Position numbers and translations under genes: made by a program | Notes under the pieces: generated by a model | The model's input: the letters and a program-made list of their open reading frames with translations, nothing else | Database searches by the model: none | What the model was told of the DNA's origin: nothing | Shown: positions 18,202-26,119 of the stretch, piece by piece | Position numbering within the stretch: position 1 is the first letter of the stretch | Layout: the number at the start of each line of letters is the position of its first letter | Assembly (NCBI GenBank): GCA_033763795.1 | Contig: JANRJV010000011.1 | Location: forward strand, 99,645-163,644 | Length of the DNA stretch: 64,000 bases | DNA from: JAEUIV01 sp033763795 | GTDB lineage: Bacteria > Planctomycetota > Phycisphaerae > Phycisphaerales > UBA1924 | Reading direction: 5' to 3'

Positions 18202-21200
18202 ATGCGTCCACTCAACAGACTGCGTCGACTGGCGGGGGGCATGCGGCTGTCGCGCCGCGGCTCGGTGCTGCTCCTCGCGCTGGGAGTGCTGGGCATCCTC
18301 GCCATCGCCGCGCTCTCATATGTCACCACCGTCCGCCTCGACCGCCAGAGCGCCGCCGCCTCGAGCCGCCGATCCAGCTATCAGGTCCAGGTCGACGCCG
18401 TCGTCACCCACATGCAGGACCTGCTCGCCGCCGACCTCTTCGGCAACAAGATCGTCACGCGCGACATCCCGCCCACCCAGTGGCCCGCCATGTTCGAGGA
18501 CGCCGAGTGGACCGACGTTCCCGCCGTCGATCCCAACACCTTCGCCGTGCCCGAACTGGGCCCCCAGCCCCGCGGCGCGGAGCTGGGAGTGCAGCGCCCC
18601 TCCGCCGGCCTCCCGACCATCGCCCATCCCGACGACGCCTGGCTCGCCGCTACCGAGCCCCACTGGGAACGCTCCAGCCTCAACTCCACCCGCTACTGGC
18701 CCCAGATCACCAACCTGCGCAGCGGCTACCGCTATGACGCCCGCGGAACGACGGACCCCTCGGACGACCGATGGGTCCGCGGCGACGGCCGTTTCGCCGA
18801 CCTCGGATCGTGGTTCCTCGCCGCAACGCCCGACGGCTACGCAAACCCCTCCATCAGCCTCCTCGATTGGGACGAGCCCGCCGTGCGCCAGCTCGGCCCG
18901 CAGAGCGGCTCCTACGTCATCGATCGCACACGCGTCGACGTCTACGACAAGCAGATGGGCGAGCTCGCCACCTCGACCGCCTACCCCACACCCGGCGGAC
19001 CTCCCTCCCCCAGCGACGAGCGACAGTGGGCCGACACCGACGGCGATCTCCGCCCCGACGCCCGCTGGACCGAGCTCGATTCGCTCGGCAATCTCTTCGG
19101 CCTCAACTGGGTCGTCGCCGCCCGCATCATCGACGCCTCCGCCCTCATCAACGTCAACAGCGCCGTCGACGGCGGCTACCTGGGACTCCCCTTCGGCCCC
19201 GGAGTCGTCGACCTCGCGAAGTTCGCCGCCGGGGATTCGCCCGCCGACATAGATCTGGCGCGCCTCCTCAACCGCCCCTCAAGCGTCGCCACTCCGTATC
19301 TGAAGGAAGTCAGCGTCGAGCGCCTCTTCGCCTCCGACATCTCCTACCGCAACCACGTCCTCGATGATCTCCAGGCCGGGCTCATCATCTCCGACATGAT
19401 CGCCCTCAACCCGCTCTACTACTCGGGCCTCCAGCCCCTCATCGACTGGCGGCCCGGAACCCCCGCCGACCGCCTCCAGCGCCTCGCCTTCTGGGACTTG
19501 TTCGGCCAGTCGCCCGCGCAGCCCTACACCACACGCCGAGCGGGCTACCCCGTCCGCGATCTCGTCGATCTCGCCGCCTATTGGGGAACCAACAACGCCG
19601 GAATCGTCTCGAGAATCGAACGCGCCTTCGACGGCTCGGAGTCCACCGGTTTCCTCCCCGGACTCGACGCGGGCGACCCGGCCGCCGACAAGTACGGCCC
19701 GCTCCGCTCTTCCGAAAACCCCGCCGACATCCGCGTCTACGCCGATCCCGGCGATCCCATCAACCGCCGCATCCCCACCCCCGAGCAGATCCAGCGCAGC
19801 GCGCGACGCTTCATCACGCCCGTCAGCGGCACCGGCATGCTGGGCCCCGTCCCCGCTCTCAACCGCTCGCAAGCCGGCGGCCGCTATGCCATCGAGAAGC
19901 CCCCGCTCACCACCGAACTCCGCCTCCCCTCCGTCACCGCCGACACCTTCGCCAGCCTCGTGTGGGCCCTCGCACCGCTCGCCGCCAATCAGCCCCTCTC
20001 CTGGAGCCTCGAGGAGAACAGCTCCTTCGGACTCGCCGACCTCAACTATCACTACGGCGGCGGCGCCGACGGACCCGCTCAGACCTTCTTCCCGGGCGGA
20101 AACGCCGACTTCGCCGTCATGACCGCCGCCGCACTCACCGTCAACCTCATCGACTCCGCCGACAACGACAACACTCCCACCGTCATCGGCTTCGTCAGAA
20201 ACACCGTCCCGCCCACCCCCATACCCCCCGTCGTGCAGGGAGGCCGCGTGCTCACCACCGCCCTCCCCCAGGGAGACATCGCCCCCGCCATGGGCGCGGA
20301 ATTCTCGACCTCCGATCCGCACCTGTTCGTGGGCCTCGAACGCCAGCCCTTCCTCCGCGAAGCCTGGACGATGATCGTCTACTCCGACTCGACCATCGAC
20401 GGCGGCAACCAAAGCCGCACCATTGAGGCCCCAAGCGAGATCATCGGCTCCGTCTTCGCCGTCGAGCTCATCAACCCCTGGCCGGACGACATCGACGTCT
20501 TCGGCTACGAGGTCGTCCTGCCCGCCGACCGCGCCGCGGACATCGACGCCGCCTCGGGCACCTTCATCGCGCGCCTCCCTTCGCACGTCATCCCCGCCGG
20601 CCAGTCCGCCTCCTTCGTCTGGAAGGGTCCCGGCCCGCTGGGCGTCGGCGCCGGCTCCGCCGCATGGAACGACGTCAACGCACGCATCACCGCCGATCCC
20701 ATCCTCAGCGGCGCCGTCCCCATCACCGACATCGACCCCGATTCAAGCATCCCCGACGTCCCGCCTTTCCAGGACCACTGCGAATCGCCCCAGGCAACCG
20801 ATGGTTTCCCCGTCCTGCTCGTCCGCCGGGGCTCGGGCAACGCCCCCCTCGTCGTCGACCGGCTCTCGCCGCCCGTCTCGGGCGTCAACGAGTTCCCCTC
20901 CTCCGTCGCCACCAACCCCTTCACCTTCACAGACAACGGCTCGCTGGGCGACGACGGGCTCACGCTCAGCGACGCCTACTACACGACCGCCGGCTATGAC
21001 GTCCTCGACCCACTCGTCATCGCCGCCCGCGGCGCTAACGAGATCACCGGCCGGTACACCGTCGTCTCCAACCTCAGCCGCCCCAGCGCTCCGGCCATCG
21101 GCTCGCTCCCCAAGTCGCTCATCGAGCGCGCCGAGACCAACGTCGTCGACGTCAGCTACCGCGCCCAGGCCTGGCTCACCGACACCGTCAACATCCCGCC

Positions 21201-22494
21201 GGGAGGCGCCCTGGACATAACCTCCGCGGGCGATGTCGTCGTCGGACCCTTCCCAAGCCGCATCCCGGGCATCAGCGTCTCCCGCTTCGGGACGTCCACC
21301 AAGATCGCCGACGAATCCGCCGCCGCCGTCTATCCGAAGTTCGAGTTCGTCGTCGCGGGCGGCTCGCTCGACAGCCCCGCCGACGTCCTCCAGACCGCCG
21401 CCTACGCCCACACGAACCGCAACAACCAGCCCAACGATCTCTCCAGTTGGACCACCATGGGCGAATGGCTGGGCCGGTCGCTCGCGTACAACTTCACGCT
21501 GGCGCCCTCCTCGAACCCGCCGGACCAGAACCCCTACCTGGGCGTTCTCGATCCCTCGCGCTACATCATCAACGTGATGGGCGCCCCGCAGGTCGAGATC
21601 CCCGACACGATGGCCATGCCGCTGGCTCTCCGCGTGCCCGAATGCTTCGAAGACGCCCGCGCCCTGGGTCCGCTCGTCCAGGGACGCATCAACATCAACA
21701 CCGCTCCCCGCGAGGTCCTCGAGACCCTCCCGCTCATGTCGCCGCCTCAGGCGATCGGCTCGGGCTCGGTCGTGGGCGGCGTCGTGCAGGGCTCGCTCAG
21801 CCAGGACAACAGCTCCGCCAGCCCGCCCCAGTCGCGCGTCGGCATCGTCGAGACCTACCGCGACCCCAGCGACCGCGGCCACGGCGGCGCCTACGCCAAC
21901 ATGAACACAGTGGGACTCAACGCCCTCCCGCTGGGTCTCCGCGCTCCGCGCCCGGGCCGCCTCGCCGACGAGCCCGCCGAGACCGGCTTCGCCACCGTCG
22001 CCGAGCTCGCCGCACTGGGCAACTGGGGCGCCCCCGGACAACCCGCCCCGGCCCAGACCGGAACCTTCCTCGAACTCGGCGCCGACGCCCTCGGCGCCGA
22101 CACCGCGCCCTTCGTCCTCACGCGCAACACACCGCTCGTCCACGCCTCCGCCGCCGACAACTTCAGCGCCGTCGACGGCGCCGAGGAACGCGCCGCCCTC
22201 TACCGCGCCGTCTCGAACATCGCCTCCGTCCGCAGCGACGTCTTCATCGCATGGTTCATCATCCGCGGCTACGACCCCCAGGCCATCGAGCGCATCACCA
22301 TCTCCCCCAGCCCCGCCGACGCCGTCGTCAATAACACCATGGACGACCCCAACAACGCCCTCGCCCCCGCCTACGAATCACGATGGCTCGTCGTCTTCGA
22401 CCGCTCGCAGACGCAGTCGGGCGCACCCCTCTCCTCGCCCACCGACCGCCCCCGCATCCTCATGAAGGTCGAGCTTCCCGCCGTCGGCCGCTGA
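18202..22494 (+). CDS. Giant GspK-like minor pseudopilin (1430 residues)
   Basis: The N-terminus has a basic stretch followed by RRGSVLLLALGVLGILAIAAL without Glu at +5, as expected for GspK, the one pseudopilin known to lack it. Two SAM-like helix-hairpin signatures typical of GspK appear: ALINVNSA near residue 315 and GRININTAPREVL near residue 1161. GspK caps the pseudopilus tip. The family is normally near 300-350 residues, so about 1100 residues are unexplained; they are Asp/Ser/Pro-rich and mostly predicted beta. I chose ATG 18202 because GAGGT lies just upstream; GTG 18151 (1447 residues) and ATG 18241 are alternatives. It ends the pseudopilin run. Confidence 0.85.
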   Translation: MRPLNRLRRLAGGMRLSRRGSVLLLALGVLGILAIAALSYVTTVRLDRQSAAASSRRSSYQVQVDAVVTHMQDLLAADLFGNKIVTRDIPPTQWPAMFEDAEWTDVPAVDPNTFAVPELGPQPRGAELGVQRPSAGLPTIAHPDDAWLAATEPHWERSSLNSTRYWPQITNLRSGYRYDARGTTDPSDDRWVRGDGRFADLGSWFLAATPDGYANPSISLLDWDEPAVRQLGPQSGSYVIDRTRVDVYDKQMGELATSTAYPTPGGPPSPSDERQWADTDGDLRPDARWTELDSLGNLFGLNWVVAARIIDASALINVNSAVDGGYLGLPFGPGVVDLAKFAAGDSPADIDLARLLNRPSSVATPYLKEVSVERLFASDISYRNHVLDDLQAGLIISDMIALNPLYYSGLQPLIDWRPGTPADRLQRLAFWDLFGQSPAQPYTTRRAGYPVRDLVDLAAYWGTNNAGIVSRIERAFDGSESTGFLPGLDAGDPAADKYGPLRSSENPADIRVYADPGDPINRRIPTPEQIQRSARRFITPVSGTGMLGPVPALNRSQAGGRYAIEKPPLTTELRLPSVTADTFASLVWALAPLAANQPLSWSLEENSSFGLADLNYHYGGGADGPAQTFFPGGNADFAVMTAAALTVNLIDSADNDNTPTVIGFVRNTVPPTPIPPVVQGGRVLTTALPQGDIAPAMGAEFSTSDPHLFVGLERQPFLREAWTMIVYSDSTIDGGNQSRTIEAPSEIIGSVFAVELINPWPDDIDVFGYEVVLPADRAADIDAASGTFIARLPSHVIPAGQSASFVWKGPGPLGVGAGSAAWNDVNARITADPILSGAVPITDIDPDSSIPDVPPFQDHCESPQATDGFPVLLVRRGSGNAPLVVDRLSPPVSGVNEFPSSVATNPFTFTDNGSLGDDGLTLSDAYYTTAGYDVLDPLVIAARGANEITGRYTVVSNLSRPSAPAIGSLPKSLIERAETNVVDVSYRAQAWLTDTVNIPPGGALDITSAGDVVVGPFPSRIPGISVSRFGTSTKIADESAAAVYPKFEFVVAGGSLDSPADVLQTAAYAHTNRNNQPNDLSSWTTMGEWLGRSLAYNFTLAPSSNPPDQNPYLGVLDPSRYIINVMGAPQVEIPDTMAMPLALRVPECFEDARALGPLVQGRININTAPREVLETLPLMSPPQAIGSGSVVGGVVQGSLSQDNSSASPPQSRVGIVETYRDPSDRGHGGAYANMNTVGLNALPLGLRAPRPGRLADEPAETGFATVAELAALGNWGAPGQPAPAQTGTFLELGADALGADTAPFVLTRNTPLVHASAADNFSAVDGAEERAALYRAVSNIASVRSDVFIAWFIIRGYDPQAIERITISPSPADAVVNNTMDDPNNALAPAYESRWLVVFDRSQTQSGAPLSSPTDRPRILMKVELPAVGR

Positions 22495-22528
22495 ACCCCG
22501 CCGCCGCGCCCGGTCGATACCTCTCCGA

Positions 22529-22780
22529 GTGATCGATCGCCGCGACATCGTGGACATCGAAGGCCTCCGCCGCGACCAGCCCGCGGCCCCGCCCCCGCCG
22601 CAGCACGCCGCCAGCCGCCCGTGGATCGGCATCTGGTTCCGCTGCTGCCACGTCTACGCCCGCATCATGCGCTCCCCCGACGGCTCCGAGTACCGGGGCC
22701 GCTGCCCGCGCTGCGCCAGCGAGGTCCGCGCCGTCGTGGGCCCCGGAGGCACGAACCAGCGCATCTTCGAAGCCTGGTGA
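22529..22780 (+). CDS. Small zinc-ribbon-like protein of unknown function
   Basis: This 83-residue protein starts at GTG 22529. Residues 1-30 are a disordered Pro/Ala-rich lead. The second half, WIGIWFRCCHVYARI...GRCPRC..EVRAVVGPGGT, has Cys39, Cys40, His41 and a Cys59-x-x-Cys62 pair. That suggests a small zinc-bound or disulphide fold. The compact body with aromatic and Cys residues and a clean plus-strand codon pattern argue for a real gene. It follows the GspK-like gene by 34 bases and may be read with it, but nothing ties it to pili. I do not recognise a named family. Confidence 0.65.
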   Translation: MIDRRDIVDIEGLRRDQPAAPPPPQHAASRPWIGIWFRCCHVYARIMRSPDGSEYRGRCPRCASEVRAVVGPGGTNQRIFEAW

Positions 22781-22791
22781 ACCGCCGCGCC

Positions 22792-24132
22792 TCAGCCCTC
22801 GCCGCGCCGCACGATCACCAGCGTCCCGAAAAGCTCCCGCGGCTTCTCCGCGGTACCCAGCATCCACGCCAGCCCCAGCGGCGGGCAGAAAAACCGCACC
22901 ACGTTCCGCGCCACCGCCCGCGCCGGCCCGACCCTACGACCGCCGGGCCCGATCACCCGCGCGCCCACCAGCGCTTTGCCCAGCGTCCGCCCCGTCGCCG
23001 CCTCGCTCGCCGCCCCGATCAGCGCGCCCGCCGCCATCACCGCCAGCCCCGCCGCCCCGTCGACCGGCGTCAGCGGCATCAGCCCCGCGCTCTCCAGGCC
23101 GATGCACACCGCCGCCCCGACGAGCGCATCGATCGACCCCGCGAACATCCGCTGCCCGGCCGGGCACAGCGCCGCGCCCTCGGGCAGTGGGGGGGTCCCG
23201 GGCCCCGGCGCGTCCCCGCGCAGCACGAAGATCAGCGTCGTCACTCCGATCACCGACAGCACAAGCATCAGCGTCCGCACCGCGCCGTCGTCCACCATCC
23301 CGTCCAGCGACACCGGCCCGCTGAAAACCTCGATCCCCTCCAGCGTCGTCACCCGCGCCGCGAACCGCGCCCCGCCCCCCTCTTCACGCCGCAGCCGCAC
23401 CAGCCTGTCGCCCACCGCCATCACCGCCAGCGCCGGCTCATCCCCGCCCTCCAGCGTCCGCTCTACCGTCCCGTCGCGCAGCAGGATCCGCATCCGCAGC
23501 CCGGCCCCCGCCTGCTTGAGCGCCACCACCTGGCTCCCCATCGCCAGCACGCGCTCGCCCGGCTCGGGGCCCCAGATCGTCGTCGTCAGCCACTCCCCGC
23601 CGCCGCCCCGCCGCTGCAGCCGCCCGCCCGAGAGCAGCGCCAGATCGCCGCCCAGCGTCAGCAGCGCGCCCGAGTCGATGCCCGATCCCCGCGGCGCCTC
23701 GACCGCCTCCCACGCCGTCTTCCCTAGGCGCATCAGCTCCGCCCGTCCCGCCGTGTCCCGCGTGATCGCGAACACTCCATCCCGCGTCGCCGCCAGACCC
23801 AGCGGCGTCGCAAACGACGTCAGCGGCGCCCGCGCCTCGGCCTGCCCCGCAAGCCCCGCCGCGTCGAGCACCAGCGTCCGCACGGGCCAGATCTGCTCCG
23901 AGTGCCCCGCGGGCTCCATCACCATCCACAGCCGCTGGTCCCACGCCGCCGCCAGCGCCGGCGCCGCCGGAAGCACACCCACCTGCCTCAGATGAGGCGC
24001 CCCGCCCCGCAGCTCAACCGTGTACAGCGGCGCGCCCAGCGGCGTCGACTCCAGCACCGCCCAGCCGCGCGATTCATCGCTCGCCACGGGCCCCAGCCCC
24101 GCCGCAACCGTCACCAGCAGCGCCGCGATCAT
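22792..24132 (-). CDS. Membrane protein with C-terminal RDD domain and exported beta-rich N-region
   Basis: The 446-residue protein begins with a signal-like segment (MIAALLVTVAAGLGPVA). About 270 residues of repeating beta-strand units follow (Val-Leu-x-Leu-Gly-Gly, Leu-Leu-Ser-Gly-Gly) that look like propeller blades. Then come a membrane helix (TLMLVLSVIGVTTLIFVL, about 285-303) and an RDD-family membrane domain (about 325-440) with the family features RxxAGSIDALVG, GRTLGKALVGARVI and ARNVVRFF. RDD proteins are small integral-membrane proteins, some linked to Na+/H+ exchange, most uncharacterised. Its start overlaps the upstream lipoprotein stop by four bases, so it is the third gene of a minus-strand operon. 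It converges with the small Cys protein gene. Confidence 0.8.
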   Translation of the reverse strand: MIAALLVTVAAGLGPVASDESRGWAVLESTPLGAPLYTVELRGGAPHLRQVGVLPAAPALAAAWDQRLWMVMEPAGHSEQIWPVRTLVLDAAGLAGQAEARAPLTSFATPLGLAATRDGVFAITRDTAGRAELMRLGKTAWEAVEAPRGSGIDSGALLTLGGDLALLSGGRLQRRGGGGEWLTTTIWGPEPGERVLAMGSQVVALKQAGAGLRMRILLRDGTVERTLEGGDEPALAVMAVGDRLVRLRREEGGGARFAARVTTLEGIEVFSGPVSLDGMVDDGAVRTLMLVLSVIGVTTLIFVLRGDAPGPGTPPLPEGAALCPAGQRMFAGSIDALVGAAVCIGLESAGLMPLTPVDGAAGLAVMAAGALIGAASEAATGRTLGKALVGARVIGPGGRRVGPARAVARNVVRFFCPPLGLAWMLGTAEKPRELFGTLVIVRRGEG

Positions 24133-25424
24133 TCGGCCTCGGCGTCCGTCGCGCGCATCGAAGGTTGGGAGTCAAGGTCCACGACCTCCTTCACGCCCAG
24201 CTTCTCCGCAAGTCCCTCAAAGTCGAACAGCTCCGCCGGCAGCCGCCTCTTCCCGCCGTCCGACAGCTCGCTCAGCGACAGCCCCATGTCCGAGCCCGAG
24301 GGCGCGTGCGCCAGCCGGATCCGCGACGCCATCCGCGGGTAAAAGCCGCCCACCCCCTGCAGCTTCACCTGCTCGTACTCGCTCAGCTCCGCCGCCACGA
24401 CCGCCTCGCCGCTGCGCTCATCGATGATCTCGATCCGCGTCGGCTCGAAGTACTCCGCGTCCGCAGTGAACCGCCACAGCGCCCCGTCACGCTTCAGGTC
24501 GAACGTCACCGTCCCCGCATCGCCGGGCACACTCCGCACCGCCGGCACCCCGCGCCCCGCCAGCTCGGGCAGCGCCGCGATCCCCGTCAGCATCAGCAGA
24601 TCCCGCGGCGCCGCCGGCATCCCCAGCTTCTCGATCTTCTCCCGCGTCACCGCCTCGTGCGCCCCCACGTACGCCCGCCGGTTCTTCGTCGCGTCGATGA
24701 TCCAGTACCGCCGCGCATCGCACCCGATCCACAGGATCGTCTCGCTCACCTTCGTCACGCTCAGCGCCAGCTTCCCGGGCTGCACCACCTGCAGCACCCC
24801 CTCGCCCTGCTCCCATCGGCGGTCGCCGTCCGCGTCCGTGAAGCGCACCGACACCACCGCGCTCCCGCGAACCTTCTGCAGCCGGCCCGTCCGCTCGTTC
24901 CAAGCCTTCACGACCTGCGCGTACGTGGGCCCGGCCGCTCCGCCGCTCGGAGCCTTCGCTCCGGAGGTCCCCGTGCTTGTGGTCTCAGTGCGCGCTGTCT
25001 CAGCGCTTGCCGGTCCCGTGCGCGCCGTCTCGGCGCTCGCGGTCTCTCCGCTCGCAGGCCGGGCCCCCGCCGCCGGCCCCGCCGTCCCGCGAACGTCCCC
25101 GCGCGCCTGCCGATCCTTCTCCCGCGCCCCGCGCCGCGCCGCTTCCTGCTGCGCTCGCTCGAACGCCTCCGCCTCGGCCTGCGCTCGCGCACGCGCCTCG
25201 GCCTCGCGCTGCGCCTTCTCCCGCGCCCGCTGCGCCGCCGCCGCGCGCCCCGATGCGAACACAGGCCCAGACGTCGTGATGGGCCGCGACCGCTCGTACG
25301 TCCGCGCCGGCGCCGGCGCGTCCGCCCCCGCGCCCCCGCCCCCGCCCGGCCCGTCCCCCGCACACCCCGCCTGCAGCGACGCGAACACCAGCACACCCAG
25401 CACCGGCCACGCGCCCCGCTTCAT
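24129..25424 (-). CDS. Lipoprotein of unknown function with coiled-coil linker
   Basis: The 431-residue protein has an N-terminal lipoprotein-type signal (VLVFASLQAGC, acylated Cys21). A disordered Gly/Ala/Pro segment follows, then an Ala/Arg/Glu-rich stretch (about 58-110) predicted as a long charged helix. A low-complexity Ser/Ala/Glu/Thr repeat (units such as ASAETARTG) leads to a folded domain from about residue 165. That domain starts VVKAWNERTGRLQKVRGSAVVSVRF and continues with beta strands, resembling LolA/LolB-like or DUF4292-type lipoprotein carriers that bind hydrophobic ligands. The family assignment is tentative. The gene overlaps both neighbours by four bases (ATGA), so all three genes of the operon should be made together. 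Confidence 0.75.
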   Translation of the reverse strand: MKRGAWPVLGVLVFASLQAGCAGDGPGGGGGAGADAPAPARTYERSRPITTSGPVFASGRAAAAQRAREKAQREAEARARAQAEAEAFERAQQEAARRGAREKDRQARGDVRGTAGPAAGARPASGETASAETARTGPASAETARTETTSTGTSGAKAPSGGAAGPTYAQVVKAWNERTGRLQKVRGSAVVSVRFTDADGDRRWEQGEGVLQVVQPGKLALSVTKVSETILWIGCDARRYWIIDATKNRRAYVGAHEAVTREKIEKLGMPAAPRDLLMLTGIAALPELAGRGVPAVRSVPGDAGTVTFDLKRDGALWRFTADAEYFEPTRIEIIDERSGEAVVAAELSEYEQVKLQGVGGFYPRMASRIRLAHAPSGSDMGLSLSELSDGGKRRLPAELFDFEGLAEKLGVKEVVDLDSQPSMRATDAEAE

Positions 25425-25951
25425 GCATCCAGCCTCAGCAGCGTCCGCACCTGTTCCGTCAGATCCACGATCGCCGCCTCATCGAGCGCCGGATCGATCA
25501 CCACGATCGGCCCCTCTTCCGCCGCCGCGCCCCGCACTCGCACCAACAGCGCAGCCGGAACATCGCCCCGCGCCTCGCGCATCCCCTGCGACGTCAGCAT
25601 CCGTTTGCGAAGCATGATCAAAGCCAGCACATACCGGAACGCAAGCTGCCGCGGCTCCACCGCCTCGCCCAGCTGCTCGAACAGCCCCATCAGCGAGCCC
25701 GCGTCGATCACCGGCTTGTCAGACTTCTCCGCCGCCGGCACGACCCCGCGCCAGTGCGCAAACAGCGCCCCGGGCCGCTCGCCCGCCGATTCCCACCCCT
25801 CGGGCGTGTAATCCCGCCGGATGAGGGCTTCACCCTCGGGAGATTCGTACAGCGCCGCCACATACCGGTCGCCGGCCTTCAGAGCCGCTCCGGTCGCCGC
25901 GCACCGATCGGACATCCGCCCGATGTCGTAGGAAGGCGTCATCCGTGACAT
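25421..25951 (-). CDS. Conserved-looking protein with Cys-Ala-x-Thr-Gly motif
   Basis: The 176-residue soluble protein opens with DIGRMSDRCAATGAALKAGDRYVAALYE. This compact Cys-x-x-Thr-Gly motif recalls short zinc-knuckle or treble-clef starts, but only one Cys is present. A central segment (GLFEQLGEAVEPRQLAFRYVLALIMLRKRML) is helical, and the C-terminus is an acidic helix ending VRTLLRLDA. I recognise it only as a type of hypothetical protein seen in planctomycetes. It is the first gene of the minus-strand trio and overlaps the lipoprotein gene by four bases. Its position suggests a cytoplasmic partner of the lipoprotein and the RDD membrane protein. Confidence 0.7.
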   Translation of the reverse strand: MSRMTPSYDIGRMSDRCAATGAALKAGDRYVAALYESPEGEALIRRDYTPEGWESAGERPGALFAHWRGVVPAAEKSDKPVIDAGSLMGLFEQLGEAVEPRQLAFRYVLALIMLRKRMLTSQGMREARGDVPAALLVRVRGAAAEEGPIVVIDPALDEAAIVDLTEQVRTLLRLDA

Positions 25952-26119
25952 GACCCAAGTGTAGCGGCCGCGCCCGCCCGCCCCGCTCCATACAGCCCGA
26001 CTCCCCGCGCCTCCTCCGCACCCCCCGTCCCTCCCTCGCTTCAGCCCGGGGCCCTCTGGTCCCGATAAACCGGGAGCCCCCCCGTGCGACGATCGCCGCG
26101 CAGCCGATGAGATGCATGG

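Noticed and set aside
14306..18329. Long minus-strand frames (641 and 754 codons) opposite the pseudopilins
   Set aside because: Their translations are repetitive Gly/Val/Asp/Glu without domains, while the plus strand has prepilin leaders and coupled starts.
26066..26076. CCCGATAA-like element resembling a sigma-28 -10 box before the TPR gene
   Set aside because: No matching TAAA-type -35 element lies at the required distance.
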